DNA of 64,000 nucleotides from Oligoflexia bacterium. GTDB lineage: Bacteria; Bdellovibrionota_C; UBA2361; JBGSMV01. Positions 7,786-17,525 of the stretch are shown here, in pieces. The stretch is taken from NCBI GenBank assembly GCA_019694515.1, contig JAIBBU010000009.1, positions 1 to 64,000 on the forward strand, read 5' to 3'. The translations under genes and the position numbers were made by a program. The notes under the pieces are model-generated. The model had not been told where the DNA came from, did not search any database, and was given only the letters and a program-made list of their open reading frames with translations. Positions within the stretch are counted from its first letter, which is position 1. Every line of letters starts with the position of its first letter.

Positions 7786-9840
7786 CTACTGCGTGCTCCC
7801 CACAAACACTCTGGTAAGATTCCCGTAAACCTGCCCCGAGCGGCGCGGGTAGTCAAAGACATATCCGCTCTTGGACACGTTAAGCTGGTACTTGAAGTTC
7901 ATCGGAACATCGAAACCAAATTTTCCATCGGCATCGGAAACCGCTGTACCAAGCGTGCCAGCATCCACCGCCACACCCGCCAATGGGCTCTTGTCCGGAT
8001 TAACCACGAGACCGTTTAGACGATAGGCCGAGCGCACTCCTAAGAAGTCTACCTGGCTGGTTCCGCCGTGATAGAGAGAGAAATCGCCGCCAAAGGTGTA
8101 GCCGCTCAATGTGGCGCGGACCCAATATAATTTGGGACCTTCGATCGACGGAATGCTATAACGCCCCTGCGCATCGGTCAGCTTCACCCCTAAGGTTTGG
8201 TAGTCCCGAGTCATTACTTCCACTCTGACGCCACTTAATGGCCGACCGTCATCGGCTAAAATTGTGCCGGAAACCGCGCCGAAGACCGGCACCGGTGTCG
8301 GGGTTGCGGTCGCCGTAGCAGTCGGAAGTGGTGTCGGGGTTGAGGTCGGCACAGCCGTAGGAGTATTCGTGGGTAGCGGCGTCGGCGTTGCGGCCGGCGT
8401 CCAGCCCGGCGGCGGTGTTCCGGCGTTCACCAGCATATTGTTGACGTTCAAGAGCTTGCCGGTGGTGGTCTTGCCGGAAAGTGCGGCCAAGGGCTTTCCG
8501 TAGGTAAAGAGCAGATCCTTCATCTGAGCGAAGGTTAAGGCCGGGTTCACCGCTTTCAGAAGCATTAACGCTCCTGAAACATGCGGCGTCGCCATACTGG
8601 TGCCGTTTAGCCACTTATAACTATTGCCGGGCCAGGTGCTGTAAATATTCGTTCCCGGCGCCCCGATATCAACCGAAGTTACGCCGTAGTTAGAGAAGTA
8701 CGCGAGAGTGCCGTTTTCGGCCACTGCCGCAACCGAGACGATATTCGCTAGATCGTAGCCCGCCGGATAGCCTTTGTCGGGAGTGGATGCCGCGTCATCA
8801 TTGGAGGCGTTATTTCCCGCCGCTGCCACAAATCCGATGCCGGCCTGTCGGGCGCGATCGATCGCATAGTATACGTTCACATCGAAGTACGTTCCGTACC
8901 AGCCCCAGGAGTTACTCGACAGCACCACATTGACGCCGCGATTCTTCATGTTAGTGACATAGTCGATCGCTCTTGCACCGTCGTAGAGCGAGCCACCCCC
9001 GCCGCTGCTGAGCATCTTCACGGCCATGATCTTGGTGGTCCAATTGACGCCTACCACGCCGATACCGTTATCACCGCGCCCGCCGATAGTTCCCGAGCAG
9101 TGCGATCCATGGCCGTTATCATCCAGCGGATTGCCGTTGTTCGACACCATATTGGCGCCGTGAATATCATCGACAAAGCCGTTGCTGTCATTGTCGATAC
9201 CATCACCGGCAATTTCAAAGGGATTGTCCCAAACATTGGCCTGCAGATCAGGATGATTGTAATCGACACCCGTATCGATCACGGCTACAACTGCATTGTT
9301 ATTGCCGGTTGAAATAGACCAAGCCTCAGGCGCATCGATATCGACATCATTGGCCTGCGACATGCCCCACAAGCTCGCACTATAATCGTTCGGGACATAA
9401 GTCGGACCTTTAGCACCGTCGTAATAGCGCTGACCCAAAATGGAGATCTCGCCATTACAGCCGCATTTAAAGCGCCGTGCTACGGTTACATCCAGCGCCT
9501 CTCCGCTGCGCGCATCGGCAATCGCCTCGCGCCGGGCGCGCTTTAGATCGGAGCAAATATCGGTAGCTTCGTCCGCCGGAATCAAACTATCCGCGGGCGA
9601 TCCCCCCGAATCAACAGACAGCAGCACTAAATGCGCGGTCTTATCAATTGGCGAAGAATCGACATCTCCCACCCGATCTACCGCGCGCTGAATCTTGGCT
9701 AATTCAGCCGCACTCTCGCCATCGGCAGTGAAGATCAGCTGTCCCGAATAACATTGCATGCCGTTTTCGGCGTATGCTGCCTGCCCGTCATGAACGATCC
9801 AGGTAAGAGCCAGCAGTATTAGAACGACCCGACGCATCAT
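7786..9840 (-). CDS. secreted subtilisin-family (S8) serine protease
   Basis: 684 residues. An N-terminal signal peptide (residues 1-24, ending near AAYA) is followed by a propeptide-like segment to about 150. The S8 catalytic domain covers about 160-470. The triad is visible: Asp189 in VAVIDTGVD, His244 in GHGSHCSG, Ser415 in GTSMATPH, with the oxyanion Asn in AAAGNN. A Thr/Pro linker (about 500-540) leads to two carboxypeptidase-regulatory-like beta domains (about 541-684; GTILADDGRPLSGVRVEV and GLVVNPDKSPLAGVAVDA). It is probably exported and cell-surface attached or released. The gene begins 9 bases after the stop of the large repeat protein upstream, so the two are likely cotranscribed and the protease may process that protein or share its location (inference). 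Confidence 0.93.
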   Translation of the reverse strand: MMRRVVLILLALTWIVHDGQAAYAENGMQCYSGQLIFTADGESAAELAKIQRAVDRVGDVDSSPIDKTAHLVLLSVDSGGSPADSLIPADEATDICSDLKRARREAIADARSGEALDVTVARRFKCGCNGEISILGQRYYDGAKGPTYVPNDYSASLWGMSQANDVDIDAPEAWSISTGNNNAVVAVIDTGVDYNHPDLQANVWDNPFEIAGDGIDNDSNGFVDDIHGANMVSNNGNPLDDNGHGSHCSGTIGGRGDNGIGVVGVNWTTKIMAVKMLSSGGGGSLYDGARAIDYVTNMKNRGVNVVLSSNSWGWYGTYFDVNVYYAIDRARQAGIGFVAAAGNNASNDDAASTPDKGYPAGYDLANIVSVAAVAENGTLAYFSNYGVTSVDIGAPGTNIYSTWPGNSYKWLNGTSMATPHVSGALMLLKAVNPALTFAQMKDLLFTYGKPLAALSGKTTTGKLLNVNNMLVNAGTPPPGWTPAATPTPLPTNTPTAVPTSTPTPLPTATATATPTPVPVFGAVSGTILADDGRPLSGVRVEVMTRDYQTLGVKLTDAQGRYSIPSIEGPKLYWVRATLSGYTFGGDFSLYHGGTSQVDFLGVRSAYRLNGLVVNPDKSPLAGVAVDAGTLGTAVSDADGKFGFDVPMNFKYQLNVSKSGYVFDYPRRSGQVYGNLTRVFVGSTQ
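8285..8398. repeat. low-complexity Thr/Pro-coding repeat in the subtilase gene
   Basis: Degenerate 6-base units on the minus strand encode alternating Thr-Pro and Thr-Ala pairs, linking protease and beta domains. Boundaries are approximate. The opposite strand reads as a spurious Gly/Val-rich frame. Confidence 0.7.
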
Positions 9841-9849
9841 ACTCTGAGT

Positions 9850-12800
9850 CTATCTGCTCCTCGTTTTAACCTTAGTCTTTTTCTTCTTGGAGTTTCCGCC
9901 GGAGCTGTTGGAGCCGCTCGACGGAGTGTCGGCAATCTCGTTTCCGGCCAACCGGATAGCAAAGTTAACTCCGCCGAAAGAAGAATCCACAGTGACCGTA
10001 AAGCGTACCGGCTTCGAAATTACGCGCAGGCGGCCCTGACTATTAAGCGTGATGTTATAGCGCCCCTCTTTTAACGACAGCGTATAATCAAATGGATCTT
10101 GGAGCTTGATTGAAGCGGTCTCGCCCTTGTTCTTTACCGGGACGGCCTCGATCGTTAAATCCATACCGGAGAGCCGCGCACGATCTCCATCCGAAAGCAG
10201 GGCGCCATTCAATCCCATCAGCGCGCCGCTTACGGTGTAGTACGGAATCGGCGTGTTGGTGGCGGTCGGAGTTGCAGTCGGGGTTACTGTCGGAGGCGCA
10301 GTCGGCTCAGCTGTCGGAGCTGGAGTTGGTGCAGCCACACAGTAGGTCGACAAGTTGGACGATTTCACGTCCTGCTGGATGTCGCCGATGAAGAGCCGCG
10401 CAGTCTGATTGCTATCACCGCGCGCGGTGTAGAAGAACATTTCAGCCTTGCTCGGAATGTCGATTTGACCGCTCAAGGCCGTGCCATAAATATCCCAGCG
10501 AATGACCTTATTCTCTTCGAATGGATTGGTTACGCGCCACTTGAAGCGATTTTGGTCATCCGTGCACATGAAGGTCAGCCGCGCCTTGATATTCGGAGTC
10601 GCTGTCGGTGTCGCAGTTCGGGTCGCCGTCGGTGTATTGGTTACCGTCGGAGTAGCCGTAAATGTCGGGGTCCTGGTCGGAGTGCTGGTAACCGTCGGGG
10701 TAGCCGTGTTGGTCGCCGTCGGAGTATTGGTCGGAGTGCGAGTCGAGGTCGCAGTCGGGGTTGCGGTCGAAGTATTGGTGGGCGTACCAGTCGCCGTTGC
10801 CGTCGGAGTTACAGTCGGAGACGCAGTCGCCGTCGCAGTCTGCGTGGCTGTCGGAGTGATCGTCGGAGTGGCGGTGTTGGTTGCCGTCGCTGTTGGTGTC
10901 GGGGTCGGCCCTTGATCCGATGAGTAGATCTTCAGGCCGGTGAACGCCGGGCTGCAGCCGTTTTGATAGAAGTGCGCAACGTACATAGTGCCGGCTGAAT
11001 CCTCGACGGTACGAATATTGGAGCGGTACCCTACGCACCAGTTATCGAGCCCCAGCCAGTTCTTGGTCCAGACGCGCCCATCTTTGTGCATCAAACTGAA
11101 GATCGTAGCACCATTATGTCCGAATAATCCGCTATGCATCTCATAGCGATATGCCAGTAAATATCCCCCGGTCTTGGGGCTGGCGGAGACGGCTGGATGT
11201 CCACCGACATATGGCCAATCGGCACTGTCGACACTCCACTCTCCAGCCGGAGTACGACGAGCCAAAATCAGGCTCAGGTCGTACCCCGAGGTTTCTCTAT
11301 TGAAGTAAGTGGAGGAATAAACCTGTACCGACCCGTCCGCCATCACATTGACCTGCGGCCACATGCCGTACTCGAGTTCCGTAACGGGCGGATAACTGGA
11401 GTTCCAGGCGCCTGCTGCGCGCTTCGAGATTACGAGTTTCTTCTGGGTCGCGTCGTAGTGCGCAATCAGCGGCTGATCATCGATGTCGCGGGCGATCGAG
11501 CAGTAAGCGCCGGTGTTAGCGGGAGCAGATCCTACTAAACTGCTATTCCAGCTGCCGGTGCTGCCGCTGGCGAAGCCCAACGCACCCGTGGAGACCTTGG
11601 TATAACAGATACAGATCTTGCCGTTATCGCAGAAAGCCGCATCAGGATATCCGGCATCGCTGGCAATAGTTTCCGTGCTCCAGTTCCCATCGCCGTGTCC
11701 GTACGCATGCTTCAATCGATTGTTCTTGCTGTCGTAGTACAGCACATGGGCGAAACCGTCGCGGTCGAACAATAGCGAGCTGCGGAGCTGCCCGTTGTCC
11801 TGCTGGGCAATATTGGAATCAACAGTCTCGCTCTGCCATTCATTACCAGCGGGCTTTAAGAAGACCAAATTGGTTCCCTGGTAGGAGCTTAGATACAACC
11901 CAGGGCTGCCTTCTTTTACGGCCAGATCCAGCCCGGTATTCGAACCTGCAATCTGCCGTTCGCGCATGCTAAATACCGGCGCCACCGGGGTTTCAGTCGC
12001 GGTGGGGGTTTCGGTCGCCGTAGCGGTCGGCAGCGGAGTATTAGTCCCCGTGGCGGTCGCGGTCGCAGTCTTAGTGACGGTCGCGGTTGCCGTAAAGGTT
12101 GCTGAAGGCAACGGAATGTTGGTCTTAGTAGCCGTCTGGGTAGCAGTGAAAGTCGCTGTCGGCGTCGCTGTCGGAGGCAGCGGAGTGCGAGTCGCAGTCG
12201 GTGTAATCGTCGGCGTCCGGGTTGGAGTCGGAGTCTTAGTTACCGTCGCTGTCGCAGTTGGCGTCGGAGTGCTGGTCGGCAGCGGCGTGCTGGTGGCGGG
12301 CGTGGTGCTGGTGGGTGTCGGCGTTGGAGTTGCAATACTCTGCTCGGCGACAAAATCCTTATCAAAATCATTCCGCAGCGCTTCATCAACATAAGAAGGC
12401 GGTTGGAAAGTCAGCGGCTCCCGTGAGATGCGCAAGCTGTAAAGGGTCAGTTCCGGCACCGTTAGATGATAAGCACCGTTTTCATCCGTCACCGTGTTTC
12501 GTTCAATATCGTTATAAGCAACCGTGACGTTTGCATCGCTAACAGGCAATCCTAAGCTATCGGTCACCAGTCCCGAGACCACATAGCTGATCGCTTTAGT
12601 TTCGCGGAAGTTGCTTTCCGGCTGATCACATTGGATATTCGGATAAGCGATCGCGGCCGGATCGAAAAGCGAATTATTACGGCGCACCGTAACCCAATTG
12701 TCCTGCAGCCTAGTCACCGAGAACGAATAAGCGCCATTGTCATCTGTGGTAGCGATATTGACGTGATTATTCTGTACGGTCGCGCCGCGCATGGGGTGCC

Positions 12801-13275
12801 CGTCGATGTCGTACACAATACCCGAGATCGTGTAGCTGCCCTTCACCGGACAAGGCGGCGCAATCGGATCGACAATACCAAGATTGTTATCAGGCGCGAC
12901 GGCAATAAAATCAACATCACTGAAGCTGCGGTTGATCTGGGCAAAGGCTAGCTTCAAGGGGTCAAAGAGGAACGGATCGTAAGCGACCCGCAGTTCTGAA
13001 TCCGAATTTTCATCAACGGTCAGGCGGTATTTGCCGAGCTGATCGCTAACGCCAATCTGCTGGTCGTTATTGTAAACCTTAGCCCCCGCGATCGGGTAAC
13101 CGCCCAGATCCAAAACGCGGCCACTGATATTGAACTGCTTCGGAGCTGGAACGTTACAAAACGCTTTGAAGCTGACGCTGTTAATTGCATCTTTAGGACA
13201 CACCTGAAAAGGCGTGCTGCTGGTATGAGTGAAGGAACAACCCGGCAGCTCCGGAGCAAAGGACTGAAAATGCAA
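9850..13275 (-). CDS. large Thr/Pro-repeat surface protein, 3' portion (after in-frame TAA)
   Basis: 1141 residues from a weak TTG at 13275. The same frame stays open upstream to 13458, where it meets the TAA that ends the signal-peptide-bearing ORF at 13459-14433. So this is probably the downstream part of one gene of about 1,527 codons. It holds at least three carboxypeptidase-regulatory-like beta domains ([60 protein letters not shown]). Then come a Thr/Pro linker, a region of about 350 residues resembling a beta-propeller-like repeat domain, a second long Thr/Pro linker, a small beta domain and a C-terminal beta domain with a Lys-rich tail. No signal peptide of its own and no convincing ribosome site, which argues against independent expression. 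Likely surface or secreted if translated. Confidence 0.75.
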   Translation of the reverse strand: MHFQSFAPELPGCSFTHTSSTPFQVCPKDAINSVSFKAFCNVPAPKQFNISGRVLDLGGYPIAGAKVYNNDQQIGVSDQLGKYRLTVDENSDSELRVAYDPFLFDPLKLAFAQINRSFSDVDFIAVAPDNNLGIVDPIAPPCPVKGSYTISGIVYDIDGHPMRGATVQNNHVNIATTDDNGAYSFSVTRLQDNWVTVRRNNSLFDPAAIAYPNIQCDQPESNFRETKAISYVVSGLVTDSLGLPVSDANVTVAYNDIERNTVTDENGAYHLTVPELTLYSLRISREPLTFQPPSYVDEALRNDFDKDFVAEQSIATPTPTPTSTTPATSTPLPTSTPTPTATATVTKTPTPTRTPTITPTATRTPLPPTATPTATFTATQTATKTNIPLPSATFTATATVTKTATATATGTNTPLPTATATETPTATETPVAPVFSMRERQIAGSNTGLDLAVKEGSPGLYLSSYQGTNLVFLKPAGNEWQSETVDSNIAQQDNGQLRSSLLFDRDGFAHVLYYDSKNNRLKHAYGHGDGNWSTETIASDAGYPDAAFCDNGKICICYTKVSTGALGFASGSTGSWNSSLVGSAPANTGAYCSIARDIDDQPLIAHYDATQKKLVISKRAAGAWNSSYPPVTELEYGMWPQVNVMADGSVQVYSSTYFNRETSGYDLSLILARRTPAGEWSVDSADWPYVGGHPAVSASPKTGGYLLAYRYEMHSGLFGHNGATIFSLMHKDGRVWTKNWLGLDNWCVGYRSNIRTVEDSAGTMYVAHFYQNGCSPAFTGLKIYSSDQGPTPTPTATATNTATPTITPTATQTATATASPTVTPTATATGTPTNTSTATPTATSTRTPTNTPTATNTATPTVTSTPTRTPTFTATPTVTNTPTATRTATPTATPNIKARLTFMCTDDQNRFKWRVTNPFEENKVIRWDIYGTALSGQIDIPSKAEMFFYTARGDSNQTARLFIGDIQQDVKSSNLSTYCVAAPTPAPTAEPTAPPTVTPTATPTATNTPIPYYTVSGALMGLNGALLSDGDRARLSGMDLTIEAVPVKNKGETASIKLQDPFDYTLSLKEGRYNITLNSQGRLRVISKPVRFTVTVDSSFGGVNFAIRLAGNEIADTPSSGSNSSGGNSKKKKTKVKTRSR
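10586..10912. repeat. Thr/Pro-coding low-complexity repeat (second linker)
   Basis: About 330 bases of degenerate hexamer repeats (units like TCGGAGT or GTCGGGGTA on the plus strand) encode TPT/TAT/TNT runs on the minus strand. A shorter similar run lies at about 10250-10335. Such tracts are prone to length change by slippage. Confidence 0.75.
11983..12338. repeat. Thr/Pro-coding low-complexity repeat (first linker)
   Basis: About 350 bases of degenerate hexamer repeats encode the first Thr/Pro linker of the surface protein. The plus strand gives a false Val/Gly-rich open frame here, a mirror of the repeat composition. Confidence 0.75.
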
Positions 13276-13458
13276 GTCCGGCCGGGCATCCGCATCATCG
13301 CAGCTGGAGCCGACCTGCAGAGCCGGGAAATATGCATACCCCCCGGAGGTGGTAACAAAGCTCCGGCCATCTTCATCATCCGCCAGGGAGGTATTGGTGA
13401 TTTGTACGCCGCTGACTGCTAAATTGTTTTCAGCTACCTGGATCTTCGTCAGTACAGC

Positions 13459-14433
13459 TTAAGTGCCGTTAACAAATCCGTAGATCTTACATAGATTTCC
13501 CGGGCAGGAATTCGGAGTGAGCGTAAGGGCCCGCGGATAAAACTGCATATGCGAACCGCGCGGAATCATGGTGATCGCAGTTGAAGCCGCTAAGCCTAGA
13601 TCGCGCGTTGAAAACGTTAATTTTCCGGTGCCGTCAGTCTGGTCGCTAGATAGCCTCGAAAGATCCGCGCTGCTGGTGAATTCGATGCCGGGGACGTTAG
13701 CGCCGCTATTGTGATTCAGAACCTGAATGGTATAGCTGACCGAATCACCAACCGGCAGATTAGAAATGGGCGAGCAGCTTACCTGGGTGCTGCCAACCTT
13801 GTTTGCCGTCGCACAAACACGAAAGCCGCTGGTTGCGCGGGTGCTAAAGGTACAGCGCTGCCCCTGCGGTTCGAGATTAATCAACCGCAAATAGTTATTG
13901 TCGGCGCTGGCGTCTCCGTCATTGCAGCTGCCGGAAGCCTTCGCTACCGCAAACACGGCCAAACCATCGGCATCAACAGTTTTTGGGCCTGGAATCAACG
14001 CGCCCGGTACAGCGAACTTAGCTGTGCTGACTGCGTCCCCCCGCGAATTAACCGCGCGCCAGGAGAGCACAACCGCCGTCACCCCGTCTTTGACCGCCTG
14101 CACCTGACAGATGCGGGCCGGGCAGCTTTCGGGGCCCACAACTATCTCAGCAGGAACGAAGCGATACCCATCAGCAGGCTTGGCAAATGTAATCGTAGGA
14201 TTTGAACCGCGGATATCGCGTAAATCGAAATGAAATTCACCTCGAGAATCGGTAAAGCGCGAGGGCAGATCACTCACCCCCTGCGTACCCAATACCTCCA
14301 CAGCTGCCACGGGCGACAGATTCGACTGTTCTCGGATGCGAACGGTATATTCCTGCGCATTGGCGGTTAGCGCGAGAAACAGCGCGGCCATCCAAATTGA
14401 CAAGAGGCCGATTTTTTTAACGATTATCCCCAC
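13459..14433 (-). CDS. surface repeat protein, 5' portion with signal peptide, ends at in-frame TAA
   Basis: 324 residues. Residues 1-27 are a signal peptide (lysines, then LLSIWMAALFLALTANA). Then come Ig/beta-sandwich-like domains in tandem. Each domain ends with a paired-Cys motif (SCPARICQVQAVKDG near 105; SCPGNLCKIYGFVNG near 315). After the second of these the frame stops at TAA (13459-13461). The same frame then continues open for 61 codons and joins the 1141-residue ORF. The residues after the stop ([17 protein letters not shown]) align with those following the first Cys motif (TAVVLSWRAVNSRGDAVS), so the stop falls inside a repeated domain. This suggests a recent nonsense mutation, recoding, or a sequence error, not a natural gene end. 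Confidence 0.8.
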   Translation of the reverse strand: MGIIVKKIGLLSIWMAALFLALTANAQEYTVRIREQSNLSPVAAVEVLGTQGVSDLPSRFTDSRGEFHFDLRDIRGSNPTITFAKPADGYRFVPAEIVVGPESCPARICQVQAVKDGVTAVVLSWRAVNSRGDAVSTAKFAVPGALIPGPKTVDADGLAVFAVAKASGSCNDGDASADNNYLRLINLEPQGQRCTFSTRATSGFRVCATANKVGSTQVSCSPISNLPVGDSVSYTIQVLNHNSGANVPGIEFTSSADLSRLSSDQTDGTGKLTFSTRDLGLAASTAITMIPRGSHMQFYPRALTLTPNSCPGNLCKIYGFVNGT

Positions 14434-14658
14434 GCAGCGAACGATTACACCCCAAATACAGTGCCCTGAAGGGAATCGGACTAAGCGGCGGAGGTTATGA
14501 GATTACAGCAGCAAAAAGATCCAGGGCTCGGAGATTCCGAGAAATATCGGCATCGCGCTCCGAAAATCTCGTAGAGACTTGGCTACGGCGACAATAGGTT
14601 AGCAATCAATTGCAGTTTATCGATTACGAACGCCCCCTACTAACTTGAGGGTTGAGGG

Positions 14659-15261
14659 CTAGCTTCTGTATTTAACCGAACAGCCATACGGCTCGGTAGC
14701 GGCAACCGTAATCGGCTGTCCAGCAAGGCCTTGATCAAGCACCGCCGCAACATAGTTCTTGGAGCTGCTAATCGCCTCCGGATCGGGGGAGTCGTTATCA
14801 TCAATCGCACCCGAGTACACCAATTCGCCTTTCGGAGAAATCACAAACATATGCGGAGTCGTCCGCGCACCGTAAGCATGCCCGACCGAGCCTTCATGAT
14901 CCAAAAGCAGGGCGGTGCTGGCGAGCTTCTTCTCGGCGATGATCTCAGCCGCATTCGATGCGTTGATATACCCCTGCTTCCCTTCGGCGTTGGAGCTAAT
15001 CGTCAGCCAAACAGCTCCTTGGGCGGTGTATTTCTTTTGGAGCTGCTGCATATTTCCCGAGCCATAATGCTTCTTAACGAAGGGACAGCCCGGATTGAAC
15101 CATTCCAACACTACGAATTTGCCCCGATAATCGCTTAAGGCGTGCATTTTGCCCGTTGGATCAGGCAGCGAGAACTCCGGAGCGGCGGTATTGACTGCGG
15201 TCTCAGCAAAAACCATCGCCGGCATCAGAAATACGGCCAGAATTAATACTAATCTACGCAT
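14659..15261 (-). CDS. secreted thioredoxin-fold (redoxin/AhpC-TSA-like) protein
   Basis: About 200 residues. I chose the ATG at 15261 because GGAG lies 9 bases upstream; a TTG at 15276 and an ATG at 15267 are alternatives too close to that site. A signal peptide (MRRLVLILAVFLMPAMVFA) precedes a redoxin domain: APEFSLPDPTGKMHALSDYRGKFVVLEWFNPGCPFVKKHY. The active-site region PGCPFVKKHY holds a single cysteine in place of CxxC, as in a peroxiredoxin-like subgroup. Likely periplasmic peroxide or thiol chemistry. It lies about 135 bases downstream of DsbD on the same strand, which could supply electrons (inference). Confidence 0.85.
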   Translation of the reverse strand: MRRLVLILAVFLMPAMVFAETAVNTAAPEFSLPDPTGKMHALSDYRGKFVVLEWFNPGCPFVKKHYGSGNMQQLQKKYTAQGAVWLTISSNAEGKQGYINASNAAEIIAEKKLASTALLLDHEGSVGHAYGARTTPHMFVISPKGELVYSGAIDDNDSPDPEAISSSKNYVAAVLDQGLAGQPITVAATEPYGCSVKYRS

Positions 15262-15319
15262 AATCATCTTCTCCAAAGGCTGATCTGAGCTGCTTCGACG
15301 AGCCGTACACCTTCATTAT

Positions 15320-17398
15320 TCAGTCATGCAACGCTGCGAGCACCGCTCCGGGGGTCAAAATTGAGGGTAAGATTTCCGGTTCTGCATCCGGAGCACCGCT
15401 GTAATAAACATCCAGCGGAACTCCCGCCCGTCCGAACCGTGCCAGCGCCGCCGTAATACCGGCCTCCCTGCTGGTCCAATCAGCTCTAAGTAGCGTCACC
15501 CGGCGGCGCAGGAGCGCCGACTGAACCTCCGTCGAGCCGAAAGCTACCAGCTTATTGACCTGACAGGTGATGCACCAGGCTGCGGTGAAATCGACAAGAA
15601 AAGGCTTCCCTTCTTTTTTTAATTCCTCGACCCGCGTATCCGAGTACGGCTCCCAATGCAATCTTCCCTGAATCGAAACGGCGCTGTCGGGCGATGTCCC
15701 AGGCGGCCGACCGGCGCGCGCGGCGCCTGCTACCCCAAGCGCCGCTGCCAGCAAAATCACAATCCAACCCTTGACCGTACTGCGTACTGCACGCATCAAC
15801 CACGCCCCGAACCCCACCAAGAGCATTGAGAAGAGGAGCAGCATCTCGGCCCCGCTGCCATGCTGAATGCTAAGCACCCATACCAGCCAGAGCGCCGTAG
15901 CAAAAAGTGGAAAACTTAAAAGCTCCTTTAGCCGCACCATCCAGGGACCCGGACGCGGCAGCAGCCTTAGCAGCGAAGGCGAGGAGCCTAGCACTACATA
16001 GGGCAGCGCCATGCCAGTCCCTAGCGCCAGAAAAACGAGCACGGCTTTGAAGCTGCTAGTGCTGAGCGCGAACGCAATTGCGCTGCCCATAAATGGAGCC
16101 GTACAGGGAGTTGCTAAGAGTGTGGCTAACACTCCGCTTACGAAAGATCCAAGCGCACCTTCGTGCCGATCGAGGGTACAGGCGAGGTTTTGGAGGCGTG
16201 CGCCAAACTCGACCACTCCTAGAAAATTTAAACCCAGGATGAAAGTCAAAAGGGCCAAAGCGGCGACGAAGCTTGGCGACTGCAGCTGAAAGCCCCAGCC
16301 TAACTCCTGTCCGGCACCGCGCAGAAACAGAAGCAGCAGCGCTAGCCCCACAAAACTGACCAGCACTCCCAATCCAAAGAGCAGTGCTGTCTTAACTGCC
16401 TCCTGGCGGCTCGCACAGCCCTGCTTAGCGAAACTCAAAATCTTAATCGACAGCACAGGGAAGACGCACGGCATGAGATTCAAAACCAGTCCACCCAAAA
16501 AGGCTAAGCCCAAAGCACTAAGCAATCCGATACTAAGCGGAGCTTCCTCAAGGCGTGTAACGGGGGCCACCGCACGAGGCTCCCCTATTTCAATGCCATA
16601 TGGCATTCCGGCGGCGCCAAATCCCTGCTTCGCTACCAACACGCCGTGCAGCTGCGAAGGAGGATCCCTCCGTCCGGCGGCAGGAATTAATTCCAGGGAG
16701 GCGTGATCACCCTTTAGCACATAGCGCTGAACAGCAGCATTTTGTATTTCTCCGCTTTCCAAGGGAAAATACAGCAGATCTGCCGCCGGAAGCCGCAGCG
16801 GAGCCTCGGCTTTTATATCGAGCCGGATTATTTTATCGCTGCGCTCCGTTTCGACATGCAGCTGTGAACTGCGAATGGGCAGCTGTTTTTCAGTGTTCCT
16901 AAATAGCAGCTGATGTCCAGACTCCCGATCTGCACCCGCCACGATCAAATTCAGATAGAGATCTTTTTCCCCGGGAACACACTCCTCCTTGCAGACCAGC
17001 CAGTCGGCGTGCGCCCGCATTCGAAGCGGGCCAGGAGCTGCGGACGGCGGAACCTCCAAAGCAATCGGCAGCAGAACCTTACCGGGGTAACCGAAGTTCA
17101 CCAAGGGACCCACAGCTATACGCTCCGGTACGGGAAAAAGCAGATCGTCGGCCAGCCAGCCAGAAGGCAGATCGAATGTTAAATGCGGCCGGCGTCCTGA
17201 GTCTCCAGGATTCTGCCAATAGACGTGCCAGCCTTCTTCGGGCTGAAATAAGAGCCCCGCACGGAACTGCTGGCCAGGGATAACGGCGTCAAACTCAGAT
17301 ATTAATTCTGCCCGTATATGTGAGGGAGCTTCTGCTGAGGCAGACCAGATCAGACCGGGGGAAAACAGCCAAAGTAGCGCGAAGATATAAGGGAACAT
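15320..17398 (-). CDS. dsbD: protein-disulfide reductase DsbD family
   Basis: 692 residues from the ATG at 17398, chosen because it begins a signal peptide (MFPYIFALLWLFSPG) with GGGG upstream; a GTG at 17458 would add 20 residues. Domains in order: N-terminal beta domain about 25-280, with the PGDSG-type segment near WQNPGDSGRRPHL; a membrane domain of about eight helices (about 290-560) with the conserved proline-cysteine motifs LNLMPCVFPVLSIK and LATPCTAPFMGSA; then a C-terminal thioredoxin domain with CITC in FTAAWCITCQVNK. DsbD moves electrons from cytosolic thioredoxin across the inner membrane to periplasmic partners. The thioredoxin-like gene downstream is a plausible partner. Confidence 0.93.
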   Translation of the reverse strand: MFPYIFALLWLFSPGLIWSASAEAPSHIRAELISEFDAVIPGQQFRAGLLFQPEEGWHVYWQNPGDSGRRPHLTFDLPSGWLADDLLFPVPERIAVGPLVNFGYPGKVLLPIALEVPPSAAPGPLRMRAHADWLVCKEECVPGEKDLYLNLIVAGADRESGHQLLFRNTEKQLPIRSSQLHVETERSDKIIRLDIKAEAPLRLPAADLLYFPLESGEIQNAAVQRYVLKGDHASLELIPAAGRRDPPSQLHGVLVAKQGFGAAGMPYGIEIGEPRAVAPVTRLEEAPLSIGLLSALGLAFLGGLVLNLMPCVFPVLSIKILSFAKQGCASRQEAVKTALLFGLGVLVSFVGLALLLLFLRGAGQELGWGFQLQSPSFVAALALLTFILGLNFLGVVEFGARLQNLACTLDRHEGALGSFVSGVLATLLATPCTAPFMGSAIAFALSTSSFKAVLVFLALGTGMALPYVVLGSSPSLLRLLPRPGPWMVRLKELLSFPLFATALWLVWVLSIQHGSGAEMLLLFSMLLVGFGAWLMRAVRSTVKGWIVILLAAALGVAGAARAGRPPGTSPDSAVSIQGRLHWEPYSDTRVEELKKEGKPFLVDFTAAWCITCQVNKLVAFGSTEVQSALLRRRVTLLRADWTSREAGITAALARFGRAGVPLDVYYSGAPDAEPEILPSILTPGAVLAALHD

Positions 17399-17525
17399 GC
17401 CCCTATAGAATCCGAGATTGGGGGCCAACGCACAAGGCTGCGTCGCAGCATTCGCCACAGCTAATTCGACGCTACGCTAAATTAAGCGCTGAAGGGATCC
17501 TACGGAACCTCCAGCGCAAGGTAGC

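Noticed and set aside
8264..8503. Val/Gly-rich open frame opposite the Thr/Pro linker of the subtilase gene
   Set aside because: It is the mirror of hexamer repeats coding TPT on the other strand, has no ribosome site, and similar frames appear at 10502-10915 and 11966-12394 for the same reason.
14571..14593. Possible further copy of the transposase palindrome (TCTCGTAGAGACTTGGC)
   Set aside because: It has an extra base in the centre and diverges after GAGACTT, so the match to GTCTCNGAGACTTCG is too weak to count.
14434..14658. Possible riboswitch in the leader of the surface-protein gene
   Set aside because: I compared it by eye with c-di-GMP and cobalamin consensus segments and found no matching conserved core; only short inverted repeats are present.
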